Of a stretch of DNA of 64,000 nucleotides, positions 8,725 to 19,795 are shown piece after piece. The stretch is from DAOUJI01 sp965224415 (GTDB lineage Bacteria > Chloroflexota > Dehalococcoidia > Lucifugimonadales > JAGWBF01): NCBI GenBank assembly GCA_965224415.1, contig CBDCZB010000005.1, positions 496,001-560,000 on the forward strand, read 5' to 3'. Position numbers and translations under genes: made by a program. Positions within the stretch are counted from its first letter, which is position 1. Every line of letters starts with the position of its first letter. The notes beneath the pieces are model-generated. The model was not told the origin of the DNA. It did no database searches and worked only from the letters and a program-made list of their open reading frames with translations.

Positions 8725-10104
8725 CTATGGAATGATGCCCACGCTCCGTAGCAGGTCTTGAGTTCCCTGCACGTCGTCCAACTGGGACAGGTCTACGTCG
8801 GGAACGGCTATTTCGCTCAAGGGCGTGAGAAGACGGTGGGTCCTAACTCCCTCTATCAGCGGGTACTCGAAGGTCTGGCTGGCAAAGTACTGCTGCGCGG
8901 ATAGCGACAGCATGAAGCCCAGGAATCGTTCGGCCTCCTTGGTGTTATCGGACGTGGACAGAATGGCGGCCCCGTTCACCAACATCATTGCGCCAATGTC
9001 GCCGTTCTTGGGATGGTAGTTTCGCGCTTGGAAATCCTCTCCGTGCTCCGCGAGAAAACGGTACAGATAGTAGTGGTTTACGAACCCCACGTCCACCTCT
9101 CCGCGGGAGACGGCGTCGACTATGGGAGTGTTCTTGGGATAGACCCTGGGGTCGTTGGCCTGGATTCCCTCCAGCCAGTCCCGCGCCGCGTCTTCTCCTA
9201 ACGTGGTCCGCATGGCTGTCACAAATGCCTGGAAAGAGCCGTTGGTGGGCGGCCATCCTATGCGTCCATTCCATTCCGGGTCGGTGAAGTCCAGGATGGA
9301 GTCGGGCAGCTCGTCGGCGCTGATGACATCAGGGTTGTACACCACCACGCGGGCCCGTCCTGATATGCCAACCCACTTGTCCTCACGGGACCGGAACTCC
9401 GAGTCCACCCGGTCCAATATCCCGCTTGGCAACGCAGTGAACAGGTCGGACATGCTCCCCAGCAGACCCGGGTCCGTGGCGAAGAAGATGTCGGCGGGAC
9501 TGTTGGCCCCCTCTTCCTGTATGGTTGCGGCCAACCCTGAGTTGGAGCCATATTTCACTCCGACATCAATGCCGGTTGCGTCCTCGAACTGCTGGATGAT
9601 GGGGCCTACGAGAGTTTCCTCCCGCGCCGAATAGATGGTCAACGACCCGCCCGTCGCCTCTGCCACGGCCCTCTGCACTCCTTCATCGACAGCTGTCCGA
9701 ATCGCCTTTTCCATTTGTTCCGTCGTCACACCCTCGGGTATGTCGATGCCGGAAATGGCGGTGTCTATCAGACCTTTGACTTCATCGGCGGTCAGTCCTT
9801 CGGGGAAGTCTATGTCAGAGACAGCGGTGTTTATCATCTCTCTGACATCCTCTCCCGACAGGCTATCGGGCATCTTCAGCCCTTGGATTGCTTGCTCGAC
9901 GGAGCCTTGTAAGGAGGCGGTTATGGCTTCTATGTCAACAGGTGTGGGTGTTGGAGCCGGCGTCGGAGTCGCCGTGCCGCCGCAGGAGACTGCAAACAGC
10001 GTAAGAAGAAGAACCGGAGCAACGAGGAGCGTCATAAGCCGCATCGGAGAGCGCTTCTGCTTGTTGTGGTTGGTTCCCTTTAGCATTGGCTTATGTCTTG
10101 ACAC
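8725..10104 (-). CDS. Fe(III)-binding lipoprotein with repeat stalk
   Basis: A 459-aa periplasmic-type binding protein. A signal sequence with lipobox FAVSC (Cys41) precedes a Thr/Pro linker. Three 22-residue repeats follow (78-99, 100-121, 122-143; core xPEGLTxxxVxxxIxTAxSxID), then an FbpA/FutA-like domain from about residue 153. The tandem tyrosines Y345-Y346 in NHYYLYRF match the iron-ligand pair of ferric binding proteins. The GTG start at 10104 follows AAGGAG and lies about 30 bases below a good promoter. The repeat stalk is unusual for this family and may project the domain from the membrane. Confidence 0.9.
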   Translation of the reverse strand: MSRHKPMLKGTNHNKQKRSPMRLMTLLVAPVLLLTLFAVSCGGTATPTPAPTPTPVDIEAITASLQGSVEQAIQGLKMPDSLSGEDVREMINTAVSDIDFPEGLTADEVKGLIDTAISGIDIPEGVTTEQMEKAIRTAVDEGVQRAVAEATGGSLTIYSAREETLVGPIIQQFEDATGIDVGVKYGSNSGLAATIQEEGANSPADIFFATDPGLLGSMSDLFTALPSGILDRVDSEFRSREDKWVGISGRARVVVYNPDVISADELPDSILDFTDPEWNGRIGWPPTNGSFQAFVTAMRTTLGEDAARDWLEGIQANDPRVYPKNTPIVDAVSRGEVDVGFVNHYYLYRFLAEHGEDFQARNYHPKNGDIGAMMLVNGAAILSTSDNTKEAERFLGFMLSLSAQQYFASQTFEYPLIEGVRTHRLLTPLSEIAVPDVDLSQLDDVQGTQDLLRSVGIIP

Positions 10105-10139
10105 AATCTTCTCCTTGCCATGTCCTGATGCACGGAAGA

Positions 10140-10168
10140 TATATACACTAAAGACGTTAGTATGTCAA
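10140..10168 (-). promoter_or_regulatory. Promoter and operator of the iron uptake operon
   Basis: On the minus strand TTGACA (10163-10168) and TATATA (10140-10145) are 17 bases apart, a near-consensus sigma70 promoter. It lies inside repeated half-sites: TTAGT-N8-ACTAA spans the -35 box, and ACACTA-N11-TAGTGT lies just upstream. The symmetry suggests a repressor site; a DtxR/IdeR-type iron regulator would fit the operon, but the sequence is not a clear match to its known box. Confidence 0.75.
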
Positions 10169-10379
10169 CACTAATAATAGTTAATAGTGTAGACAATTCA
10201 GCCAGGTATTTTTCCTCCTGATCCCTATTGCACGTACGCAGGGAACCGGTTACAGGGTGGCACCGTGCGTTGACAATCTGATTCAGAGGGACTTAGACTT
10301 CGCTTAAGTCAATTCAGCATCAGCAAGAAACCGCACCCGAACTTATCTGCATTACGTGGTTAAAGTGAGGGTTAGCCAT

Positions 10380-11786
10380 ATGTCAGATCAAGACATCGCT
10401 CAGATGGGCCATCTCATGCGCCGGGCCGGCTTCGGAGCTGCCCGCGACGAGCTGGAGGAGCGGGCGGCCAGAGGGTACGAGCAGACGGTGGAAGAGCTGC
10501 TGGATCCCGACGCGTACGGGGCGCCGCGCATCGACCCGGGCATCCTCTTCCGTACCTTCCCATACATAGAAAGCGGCGTCGCCGACCGGGGCAGCACACG
10601 CCACATCTGGTATCTCATCAACAACCCACGGCCCCTGGAAGAAAAGGTCGCCCTCTTCTGGCACTCCGTGTTCGCCACTGGCACCGTCAAGATAGACAAC
10701 CCCCTTGAAACGGCGCGCCAGCTGGACATGTTCCGGGCGTTTGGTCTGGGAAGTTATCGAGACCTTCTGGTCGAGCTGGCCAGAGACCCGGCTATGATCT
10801 ACTGGCTGGACAACTACACCAACCACAAGAACAAGCCCAACGAGAACTGGGGCCGTGAGCTCCTGGAGCTTTTCGCTATGGGACAGGGCAACTACACCGA
10901 GATGGATGTCTTCGAGTGCGCCCGGGCCTTCACAGGTTGGGGCATAGCCCCTAAACCCCCGGACAACGTTGGTCTTGGTCGATATACCTGGGATTTCCAA
11001 TACGTTCCTGATGACCATGACGACACCGAGAAGACCTTCTTGGGTCATGTAGGCAGGTTCAACGGCGAAGACGTGATCGACATAATCGTGCGTCAACCGG
11101 CCACCGCTCGCTTCATCGCCAGGCACATATACAACTTCTTCGTCGCCGACGAGGTGCAGGTGCCCTCCTGGCTCCACACGCCGCCCAGGGACCCGGTTGC
11201 CGTCAATCTCATCGCCGATGCCTTCATGTCCTCGGGCTACGATATAAGGTCAACCCTGAGGATGGTGTTCAACTCCGACTTCTTCAAAGAAGCACGATTC
11301 CAGAGGGTGAAGAGTCCCGCGGAGCTGGTGGCAGGCATCTGCCGTTTGGTGGGCGACTTCAAGTACCCGAGGCCCGACCTAGAGCAGCTGGGAGTCGAAT
11401 GTGGGTTTATGGGGCAGGCTCTGAGTGACCCGCCCAGCGTGGAGGGTTGGCACTATGGAGCCGAGTGGATAGACGCAGGGTCGCTGGTAAAGCGCATCAG
11501 CTATGCGAGCGAAGTTGTCTCAAGCCTGGAGTATCCCGGAGTCCAGGCCATTGTCAGCAACATCGCACTAAAGGGCGCCTTGAGTCCCGGCGGGTTCGTG
11601 GACGCGTGTCTGGAACAGCTGGGTACGGTGGAGGTCGGCCCCGAAACCCGGAAGGAACTGTTGGGCTTGGCCGAGCTTGGGGGCTGCTTGCGATGGGATA
11701 CAGAGGAATTGCGTCAGGAGTCAGCCCGGAGAGTAGCCGACATGCTCGCAGTCATCGTTTCAACGCGAGAATACCAGTTGTGCTAG
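10380..11786 (+). CDS. DUF1800 family protein
   Basis: A 468-aa protein of the DUF1800 family. Recognisable segments are HLMRRAGFGA near the N-terminus, EEKVALFWHSVF around residue 95, and the strongly conserved PNENWGRELLELFAMG followed by CARAFTGW in the middle. The ATG at 10380 is chosen over an upstream GTG because it has a GAGGG site at proper distance. DUF1800 genes usually sit next to a DUF1501 gene; here the downstream partner is an NHL-repeat protein instead. Role unknown; no signal peptide is visible. Confidence 0.88.
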   Translation: MSDQDIAQMGHLMRRAGFGAARDELEERAARGYEQTVEELLDPDAYGAPRIDPGILFRTFPYIESGVADRGSTRHIWYLINNPRPLEEKVALFWHSVFATGTVKIDNPLETARQLDMFRAFGLGSYRDLLVELARDPAMIYWLDNYTNHKNKPNENWGRELLELFAMGQGNYTEMDVFECARAFTGWGIAPKPPDNVGLGRYTWDFQYVPDDHDDTEKTFLGHVGRFNGEDVIDIIVRQPATARFIARHIYNFFVADEVQVPSWLHTPPRDPVAVNLIADAFMSSGYDIRSTLRMVFNSDFFKEARFQRVKSPAELVAGICRLVGDFKYPRPDLEQLGVECGFMGQALSDPPSVEGWHYGAEWIDAGSLVKRISYASEVVSSLEYPGVQAIVSNIALKGALSPGGFVDACLEQLGTVEVGPETRKELLGLAELGGCLRWDTEELRQESARRVADMLAVIVSTREYQLC

Positions 11787-11858
11787 ACCGCAGGCCGAGC
11801 CCAATTCAAAGGTCCAGAAGAGGTAACATCATCACGGAGGCTCGTCAAGGGAGGGGCA

Positions 11859-12944
11859 ATGCGTACGGCCTACGTACGTGACCGTGTATACAACTATGAC
11901 CATTGCATCGCCGGCGGACCGAAGACCGGAGGCGGTTTCCTCCATCCGTCCGACTTCGCTCTGGGTTCTGGAAACACCCTCTATCTCCTGAGCAAAGGCA
12001 TCGACTATATCCCGGCCATGGGAATAACCAAGTGCGGCCTTGACGGCGAGTTCTTTTGGCATGAACGGGGACCCGCTTTTACCGAACATGTGGGGCCCTT
12101 GCCCAGCTCAGTTGCGGTGGATAGTCAGGAGAACGTGTATGTCTCCGACGAGTATACAAATCGGATTTATGTCTATGGGCCCAACGGGGACCCTCTGGGC
12201 GGCTGGGGAGCGACCGAGGCCCAGGACCGCGTTATGCCGGGCCTGAGCCTGAATATATGGGGCATGACTTTCAACCCATACCTCAAGAAGGTTGGGGCCA
12301 TCGACACCTCCGGGGACGGCGAGCTCAACGGTCCCGTCGGCCTTGCCTTCGATAGAGACGACAGGCTCTACGTTTCGGACAGCCACAACCACCGGGTCCA
12401 GATATTCACCAAGGACGGCGGGTTCGTGGGCAAGTGGGGGAGCTACGGCAGCGGTGAGGGGGAACTGAACTTACCCTGGGGACTCGCCTTCGACAACGAA
12501 GGCAACGTACTCGTGGCCGACTGGGGCAACTCCAGGGTCCAGAAGTTCTCCCCCGATGGCAGGTTCCTGGGCTCCATCTGCACCGCCGGAGAGCATAAAC
12601 TGGGGCGCCCATCCGATGTAGCCGTGGACAGGGACGGCGACGTATACGTCACCGACTGGGAGAACAACCGGCTCAACATCTACGACAACGACAGCGACTA
12701 CATATTCTCTCTGTACGGCGACGCCAACGACATCAGTCCTTGGGTCGAAAACGCGCTGAAGTCCAGACCCGACCTGGCCAAGGCCATGCAGAGGGCCGAG
12801 TCGGCCAGGGCCCAGAAGTTCAAGCGGCCGGTCGCCGTAAACGTGGATGACGCCGGCCGGATTATCGTGCTCGAATCGGCGGCTTACCGGTTCCAGATAT
12901 ACGTCAAGGAACAGAACTGGGTAGAGCCCCCGTTCAACCTTTAA
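11859..12944 (+). CDS. NHL-repeat beta-propeller protein
   Basis: A 361-aa protein built of NHL repeats. Repeated text of the type LNGPVGLAFDRDDRLYVSDSHNHRV, LPWGLAFDNEGNVLVADWGNSRV and GRPSDVAVDRDGDVYVTDWENNRL gives about five or six propeller blades. It starts at an ATG with GGGAGGGG just upstream, 72 bases after the DUF1800 stop, so the two are probably cotranscribed. There is no signal peptide and no catalytic domain. NHL propellers usually mediate binding or act as lyases; neither can be told here. Confidence 0.88.
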   Translation: MRTAYVRDRVYNYDHCIAGGPKTGGGFLHPSDFALGSGNTLYLLSKGIDYIPAMGITKCGLDGEFFWHERGPAFTEHVGPLPSSVAVDSQENVYVSDEYTNRIYVYGPNGDPLGGWGATEAQDRVMPGLSLNIWGMTFNPYLKKVGAIDTSGDGELNGPVGLAFDRDDRLYVSDSHNHRVQIFTKDGGFVGKWGSYGSGEGELNLPWGLAFDNEGNVLVADWGNSRVQKFSPDGRFLGSICTAGEHKLGRPSDVAVDRDGDVYVTDWENNRLNIYDNDSDYIFSLYGDANDISPWVENALKSRPDLAKAMQRAESARAQKFKRPVAVNVDDAGRIIVLESAAYRFQIYVKEQNWVEPPFNL

Positions 12945-13106
12945 CAGACTGTCTGTTCCGTACCGCTTCAGTGCCTTCTATATCTGCCGCAGTTTGGGAT
13001 CCAATTTTGCAGTGAGGGGATGTCCCTCGCCCCCGCGGGAATCAAGCGTATGGGATCGTCTTTTGTGTGTCCCCATCCCAGCTAGGCGCCAATGCCAGCC
13101 CTCGTT

Positions 13107-13616
13107 TTACTCGAAGGCCAGGGTGGCGTAACGCATGAAGATTGTGCCCACCGGTTCGGCAAAGGGAGCGTTGCATACCAGCACGGCTATTACATGCTGG
13201 TTGCCGGGGGTCGCTGATTGTTCTACCAAAGCCCGTTGTGGAGTGTTGTTGCCGGTGATTACCCATTTCTCCCGGTCGATTTGGCCGTCGATGTAGATTT
13301 CCCCATAGTTGTCAACATTGGTTTCAAACCAGATGCGGCCTCCGGCAATATCCTGCCCTTTGACCTGTTCTGGGACGGTAATGTGCAACCGGTACCAGGC
13401 AAAAGTAAATCCCACAGACCGCCGTTCCTGGAAGTCGGCGTCTTTTTCCCACCATGCGTCGTCGTACTCCGGCAAACGAGCCTCGACTGCCCGCAGTTCC
13501 GCCACCAACCCCTGGTTGGGTTCCCCAGGGACCAGGCCCGGCGCTATCCGCCATCCGGTGGTCCCCAACACTGCCAGGTCCTCAGGATTCTCCAGGTCCA
13601 ACGCTACTCTCGGCAT
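13107..13616 (-). CDS. Galactose-binding (jelly-roll) fold protein, GH2-N-like
   Basis: A 169-aa protein. The segment FAWYRLHITVPEQVKG, then IWFETNVDNYGEIYIDGQ, resembles the sugar-binding jelly-roll domain at the N-terminus of family 2 glycoside hydrolases, but there is no catalytic barrel. The ATG at 13616 follows a perfect GGAGGAG site; an apparent longer start lies inside the IS630 element. IS630 copy 1 ends only 20 bases upstream of the start, so the original promoter has probably been displaced. Ligand unknown. Confidence 0.65.
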   Translation of the reverse strand: MPRVALDLENPEDLAVLGTTGWRIAPGLVPGEPNQGLVAELRAVEARLPEYDDAWWEKDADFQERRSVGFTFAWYRLHITVPEQVKGQDIAGGRIWFETNVDNYGEIYIDGQIDREKWVITGNNTPQRALVEQSATPGNQHVIAVLVCNAPFAEPVGTIFMRYATLAFE

Positions 13617-13638
13617 TTCTCCTCCATCTAATAACCTA

Positions 13639-14860
13639 GTATTCGGCCAATCTGGCATTGTCAGTTAGTACGTGAGCCCAGACAGGATGCTACCTTGGGG
13701 ATAGACGAAGGGTTGTGGGATGTGAGGTGGTCATGGTGCAGGAGAAGTACGGAGTCCGGCTGGCAACACAGGAAAAGGGACGGCTCAGGAAGATGATCAG
13801 GGCTGGGAGGAGTTCCGCACAGGCGATTACCCGGGCCCGCATCCTGATCAAGATAGATGAGGGCTGGACCGCCCCCCAGGTGGCCACCGCACTGGACGTG
13901 TCGGAGCGGACCGTGTTCCGCACCAAGCGGCGGTATGCCGAGGAAGGACTGGACGAGGTGCTGAGGCACCATAACCAGGTCAACCGGCCCAGAAAGGTGG
14001 ATGAAAGGGTGGAGGCCCACCTGATAGCCTTGGCCTGCAGCCCGGTGCCCGACGGTCATGACCACTGGACCATGCGGGCCCTGGCGGGCAAGGTGGTGGA
14101 GTTGGGATTGGTGGAGTCTTTATCTCCCGAGACGGTCCGCCTGCGGCTAAAAAAAACACGCTCAAGCCGTGGCTCAAGAAACAATGGTGCATCCCCAAGG
14201 TAGGTGGAGAGTTCGTGGCGGCCATGGAGGACGTGCTGGATCTCTACGCCGAGCCCTACGATCCGCAGAGGCCGGTGGTCTGCTTTGACGAGACCTCCAC
14301 CCAGTTGCTGGCCGACGTGAGGGAACCGCTGCCGGCAAAGCCTGGGAGGCCGAGGCGTGAGGACTACGAATACCAGCGGGGAGGGACGCGCAACCTGTTC
14401 CTCACCTGTGAGCCTCGCCGGGGCTGGCGCCACGTGGCGATAACCCGGCAACGCACCATGCAGGACTTCGCTCAGCAGATGCGGTGGCTGGTGGATGAGG
14501 CCTACCCCGATGTCCCGGTGATTCGGCTGGTTCTCGACAATCTGAACACGCATCGGATGGCCTCGCTTTACGAGACTTTCCCGGCGGCCGAGGCCCGGCG
14601 CATCGCCAAGCGGCTGGAGTTGCACCACACTCCCAAGCACGGAAGCTGGCTGAATATGGCGGAGATCGAGTTCAGCGTGCTGGCCCGGGCCTGCCTGCGC
14701 GGACGCAACGGAGATGAGGACAGCCTGGAAAGAGCCGTCAGCGCCTGCGTGTCAGAGCGGAACGCGATAGGAGCTACCATTAACTGGCGGTTCACTGCCC
14801 AAGACGCCAGACGCAAACTCCATCGCCTCTATCCCTGCCAATCCTGATTTGGTTCAGTAC
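13639..14860 (+). mobile_element. IS630-family insertion sequence, copy 1 (complete)
   Basis: A 1222-bp element bounded by TA dinucleotides at 13637-13638 and 14861-14862, the IS630 target duplication, in a CTAG context. Imperfect terminal inverted repeats begin GTATTCGGCCAATCTGGCAT and, at the other end read inward, GTACTGAACCAAATCAGGAT. Two further apparently identical 1222-bp copies occur in the window in the opposite orientation. It lies between the jelly-roll gene and hicB. Confidence 0.95.
13733..14847 (+). CDS. IS630 transposase, two frames joined by -1 frameshift (copy 1)
   Basis: The transposase is encoded in two frames. The first (from ATG 13733, GAGG site) carries the helix-turn-helix region with WTAPQVATALDVSERTVF. 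The second, ending at 14847, holds the DDE catalytic core: first Asp in CFDETST, second Asp in LDNLNTH, Glu in WLNMAEIEF. The frames overlap at a run of eight A at 14149-14156; a -1 shift there gives continuous IS630 text (KKNTLKPWLKKQWCIPK). All three copies have the same run, so this is programmed slippage and not decay. Probably active. Confidence 0.9.
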
Positions 14861-14919
14861 TAGACTACATTAAGCCGCTCGTCGGGGCGGCCCGGCACGA
14901 ACGCGGAGGCTGCATGACC

Positions 14920-15327
14920 TCACTTGGACGATTGCCGGCTCATGTGGTCGAGGGCCGCACGGGTCAGCAACCCCGATCGAGATTCCCCTTCCCGGACAGC
15001 GGCTTCATCAATGATTGCCAGCACCCGGGCCGGCATCGTGACGTTGACGCGGACCGTTTTGTCGGAGAGTTTCGATACGTCTACATCAACCAGTCCCCAA
15101 ATGCCTTCTGTGTAATCCTGATTGGCTTGATGCATTTCCAGGGGCGCATTCTCAGGAATGGGATGGCCATCCATGAGCAGAGTTTCGATATGACCCACAA
15201 TGGCCTCTCGCGCCATGTCAAAGGCGTCGTCCAGCGTGTCGCCACCCGAGAAGCATCCGGGCAAGTCCGGCACGGTTACTCCATAGCTGCTGCCTTCATC
15301 CTTGTGAATCACGACTGGATACCGCAT
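14920..15327 (-). CDS. hicB: HicB-family antitoxin
   Basis: A 135-aa antitoxin. Residues 1-70 form the HicB RNase-H-like fold with the family core YGVTVPDLPGCFSGGDTLDDA. The C-terminus (VNVTMPARVLAIIDEAA) is a ribbon-helix-helix-like DNA-binding segment. The ATG at 15327 overlaps the hicA stop codon as TAATG, showing tight translational coupling, so the frame extended to 15348 is not used. HicB neutralises HicA and normally represses the operon. IS630 copy 1 lies 60 bases downstream. Confidence 0.93.
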   Translation of the reverse strand: MRYPVVIHKDEGSSYGVTVPDLPGCFSGGDTLDDAFDMAREAIVGHIETLLMDGHPIPENAPLEMHQANQDYTEGIWGLVDVDVSKLSDKTVRVNVTMPARVLAIIDEAAVREGESRSGLLTRAALDHMSRQSSK

Positions 15328-15521
15328 TATCGTGTCCTCCAATCCCATCCGGCTTGCCGAAAGATACTGCGGAGAGTGCCGATGGGGATGTCCTTGCGAG
15401 GATGCTGGATTGTAACTACTCCAGACTTCTCAGAGTGTGTGAAGTGGTGGTGGCTACCGCCGATGTTCCTCAGCATCCACCCGTTCTCCCGAAGCCTGCG
15501 TATGACCTCCGCACTGTCCAC
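15327..15521 (-). CDS. hicA: HicA-family mRNA interferase toxin
   Basis: A 64-aa toxin of the HicA type, a small double-stranded-RNA-binding fold that cleaves mRNA. The conserved GGSHHHF with the presumed catalytic histidine is at about residues 21-27, followed by the basic PRKDIPIGTLRSIFRQAG tail typical of the family. It begins at GTG 15521 just below a TATACT box, so the transcript may be leaderless. It is coupled to hicB by a TAATG overlap. The module looks intact. Confidence 0.9.
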   Translation of the reverse strand: MDSAEVIRRLRENGWMLRNIGGSHHHFTHSEKSGVVTIQHPRKDIPIGTLRSIFRQAGWDWRTR

Positions 15522-15597
15522 ATGCGTAGTATATACACTGCCACCGCGTGTGTGGAGGCGCTTGGCGCCTACGCCTTAACGCCGACGTGGTCGGGCT

Positions 15598-15678
15598 TCA
15601 GGTTAGGGGGCCGACACCCCAAGTTGGCGTTCCAACCATGCGGACCCCTTGCTTAGAATCATCGGGAAGAGGCGGCAT
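15598..15678 (-). pseudogene. Possible hicA remnant
   Basis: Directly after the stop of the frameshifted hicB-like gene (TAAATG junction) a short frame begins MPPLPDDSKQGVRM and ends after 26 codons. The opening resembles the N-terminus of many HicA proteins and the position is that of a partner toxin, but the rest is not recognisable. This is inference from position and a weak match; it could be chance. Confidence 0.35.
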
Positions 15679-16031
15679 TTACATTGGGGCCTTGACGGAA
15701 AGCTCCACACGTTCTGTCGAAACGCCCCCATAGGGCAGATCATCCGCGTCTCGGTCCGCCAGGATGTGGCTAATCTCATCGGTTATAAGGTCTGGTGTCT
15801 CTGGGTAAGGAGGTGGGACTTGGGAAGGGCGAGGCCCGAACCCATCCTCAACTCCTGAATCCCTTTCTAAGGTCTTCAGGACGAGTTCGGCGGCTTCCCT
15901 GATATTTTCCAGGGCCTCGCCCGGTTGTCTCCCTGGCTGACGCACCCCGGCAGTGCAGGACAGACGACCGAATATCCCCCGTCGTCTTGGAGAGACAGGA
16001 TGACTGTAAACGCACGGGTTTCCGATGACAT
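15679..16031 (-). pseudogene. hicB-like antitoxin gene, frameshifted
   Basis: The frame from ATG 16031 reads MSSETRAFTVILSLQDDGG and YSVVCPALPGCVSQGDN, the HicB core, then loses similarity. The next frame resumes with ALENIREAAELVLKTLE, the segment that should follow. A single-base deletion near 15930 explains the break. The tail continues to a stop at 15679. This is a second, decayed hicB beside an intact hicAB pair, possibly with a toxin remnant downstream. A sequencing error cannot be excluded from one read of the sequence. Confidence 0.7.
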
Positions 16032-16147
16032 GTTCCGATCCTTGGTCTTCTGCTGATGCGAACGGCTCAGTGGAACAGTGCTTTGTTTCCAGCGAGTATT
16101 AAACGCTCCCGTGAGTCGCTTGATGGGGCTGCACACCTACGAAGTTT

Positions 16148-16222
16148 TGGTAGCGGGGGTTGGACTCGAACCAACGACCTTCGGGTTATGAGCCCGACGA
16201 GCTGCCACTGCTCCACCCCGCA
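16148..16222 (-). tRNA. Initiator tRNA-fMet (CAU)
   Basis: The minus strand folds into a full cloverleaf: seven-base acceptor stem with only the 1-72 pair unpaired (T-T), D arm GAGCAGTGGCAGCTC, anticodon stem-loop TCGGG-CTCATAA-CCCGA, T arm GTTGG-TTCGAGT-CCAAC, and an encoded CCA end. The unpaired 1-72 position and three G-C pairs at the base of the anticodon stem are the hallmarks of the initiator tRNA. It lies about 95 bases after the small zinc-knuckle gene and the 23S gene on the same strand. Confidence 0.95.
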
Positions 16223-16317
16223 CCGAGTCTCGAATGATGGGCGACGGCTGGCTTCCCTGTTGAGGGTCCGCACGCCCGAGTTGACTGGCAGGTTGTTATG
16301 CTTGGGGGTTAGTCTGC

Positions 16318-16443
16318 CTAGGCTTCTTCTACGTTGCCTGAGCCCTTGCAGATCTGGCAAACGTGGGGGGCGCCGGAGCCGCAGTTGCGGCAGTTGAATA
16401 CTCTGCAGGCGCCTGAGCCCTTGCAGTGTTCGCACTTTGCCAC
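16318..16443 (-). CDS. Small zinc-knuckle protein (41 aa)
   Basis: A 41-codon gene too short for usual gene callers. It starts at GTG 16443 behind an excellent GGAGGTGAGCT site. The product has two CxxCKGSG motifs (CEHCKGSG near residues 4-11, CQICKGSG near 29-36) and a central CRNCGSG, giving seven cysteines in DnaJ-zinc-finger-like spacing. This pattern and the ribosome site argue strongly for a real protein that binds zinc. It sits between the 23S gene and tRNA-fMet, probably on the same transcript. Function unknown. Confidence 0.8.
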   Translation of the reverse strand: MAKCEHCKGSGACRVFNCRNCGSGAPHVCQICKGSGNVEEA

Positions 16444-16473
16444 AGCTCACCTCCCATAAGAGTTGGAAGAACC

Positions 16474-16562
16474 GAGAATAGGGTCTTTAAGGATGCCGCC
16501 GTGTCCCCTCGCCTTCTGGGTGAGGGTTTGGCGGTTGGTATGGAGTTCTTAGCGTGGGTTAA

Positions 16563-16563
<1 letters not shown>
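16474..16563. repeat. 3' arm of the 23S processing stem
   Basis: 16539-16563 (TATGGAGTTCTTAGCGTGGG...) pairs with 19608-19632 over 25 positions with one mismatch. An outer segment, GAGAATAGGGTC at 16474-16485, pairs with GACCCTATTCTC at 19646-19657. Together they close a long stem around the 23S gene, the normal substrate for RNase III-type release of pre-23S rRNA. Confidence 0.88.
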
Positions 16564-19607
<3,044 letters not shown>

Positions 19608-19608
<1 letters not shown>

Positions 19609-19657
19609 TTAACCCACGCTAGGAACTCCATACGCGGATTTCAATGACCCTATTCTC
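19608..19657. repeat. 5' arm of the 23S processing stem
   Basis: This is the partner of the arm at 16474-16563. The inner 25-base part (19608-19632) and the outer 12-base part (19646-19657) are separated by about 13 bases here and about 53 bases in the other arm. Confidence 0.88.
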
Positions 19658-19694
19658 TTGTTAACGTGCTTGGCGGCGGTCTGGCTTACGTACT

Positions 19695-19728
19695 GAGCGG
19701 CGGCTGGGTTGCCCCGTAGCCGCCGCTC
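19695..19728. other. Leader hairpin upstream of 23S rRNA
   Basis: GAGCGGCGGCT (19695-19705) and AGCCGCCGCTC (19718-19728) form a perfect 11-bp stem with a 12-base loop inside the transcribed leader between promoter and 23S. No T-run follows on the minus strand, so it is probably a structural or antitermination-related leader element and not a terminator. Confidence 0.6.
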
Positions 19729-19795
19729 TCGGGTTGCCCAACTCGTATGTCTGTTATGTGTCTCTCATCATACGTTTTGCCGCTTAATGAAATTT

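Noticed and set aside
13617..13658. A longer start for the jelly-roll protein
   Set aside because: It lies inside the IS630 terminal region; the ATG at 13616 has its own GGAGGAG site.
14056..14640. Long antisense frames within the IS630 copies
   Set aside because: They are shadows of the transposase in high-GC sequence and repeat identically in all copies.
16067..16450. A 127-codon frame over the tRNA and small zinc gene
   Set aside because: It runs through tRNA-fMet and is a shadow of the Cys-rich frame, which has the ribosome site.
16444..16540. A 5S rRNA gene after 23S
   Set aside because: The gap is under 100 bases outside the stem and shows none of the conserved 5S text on either strand.
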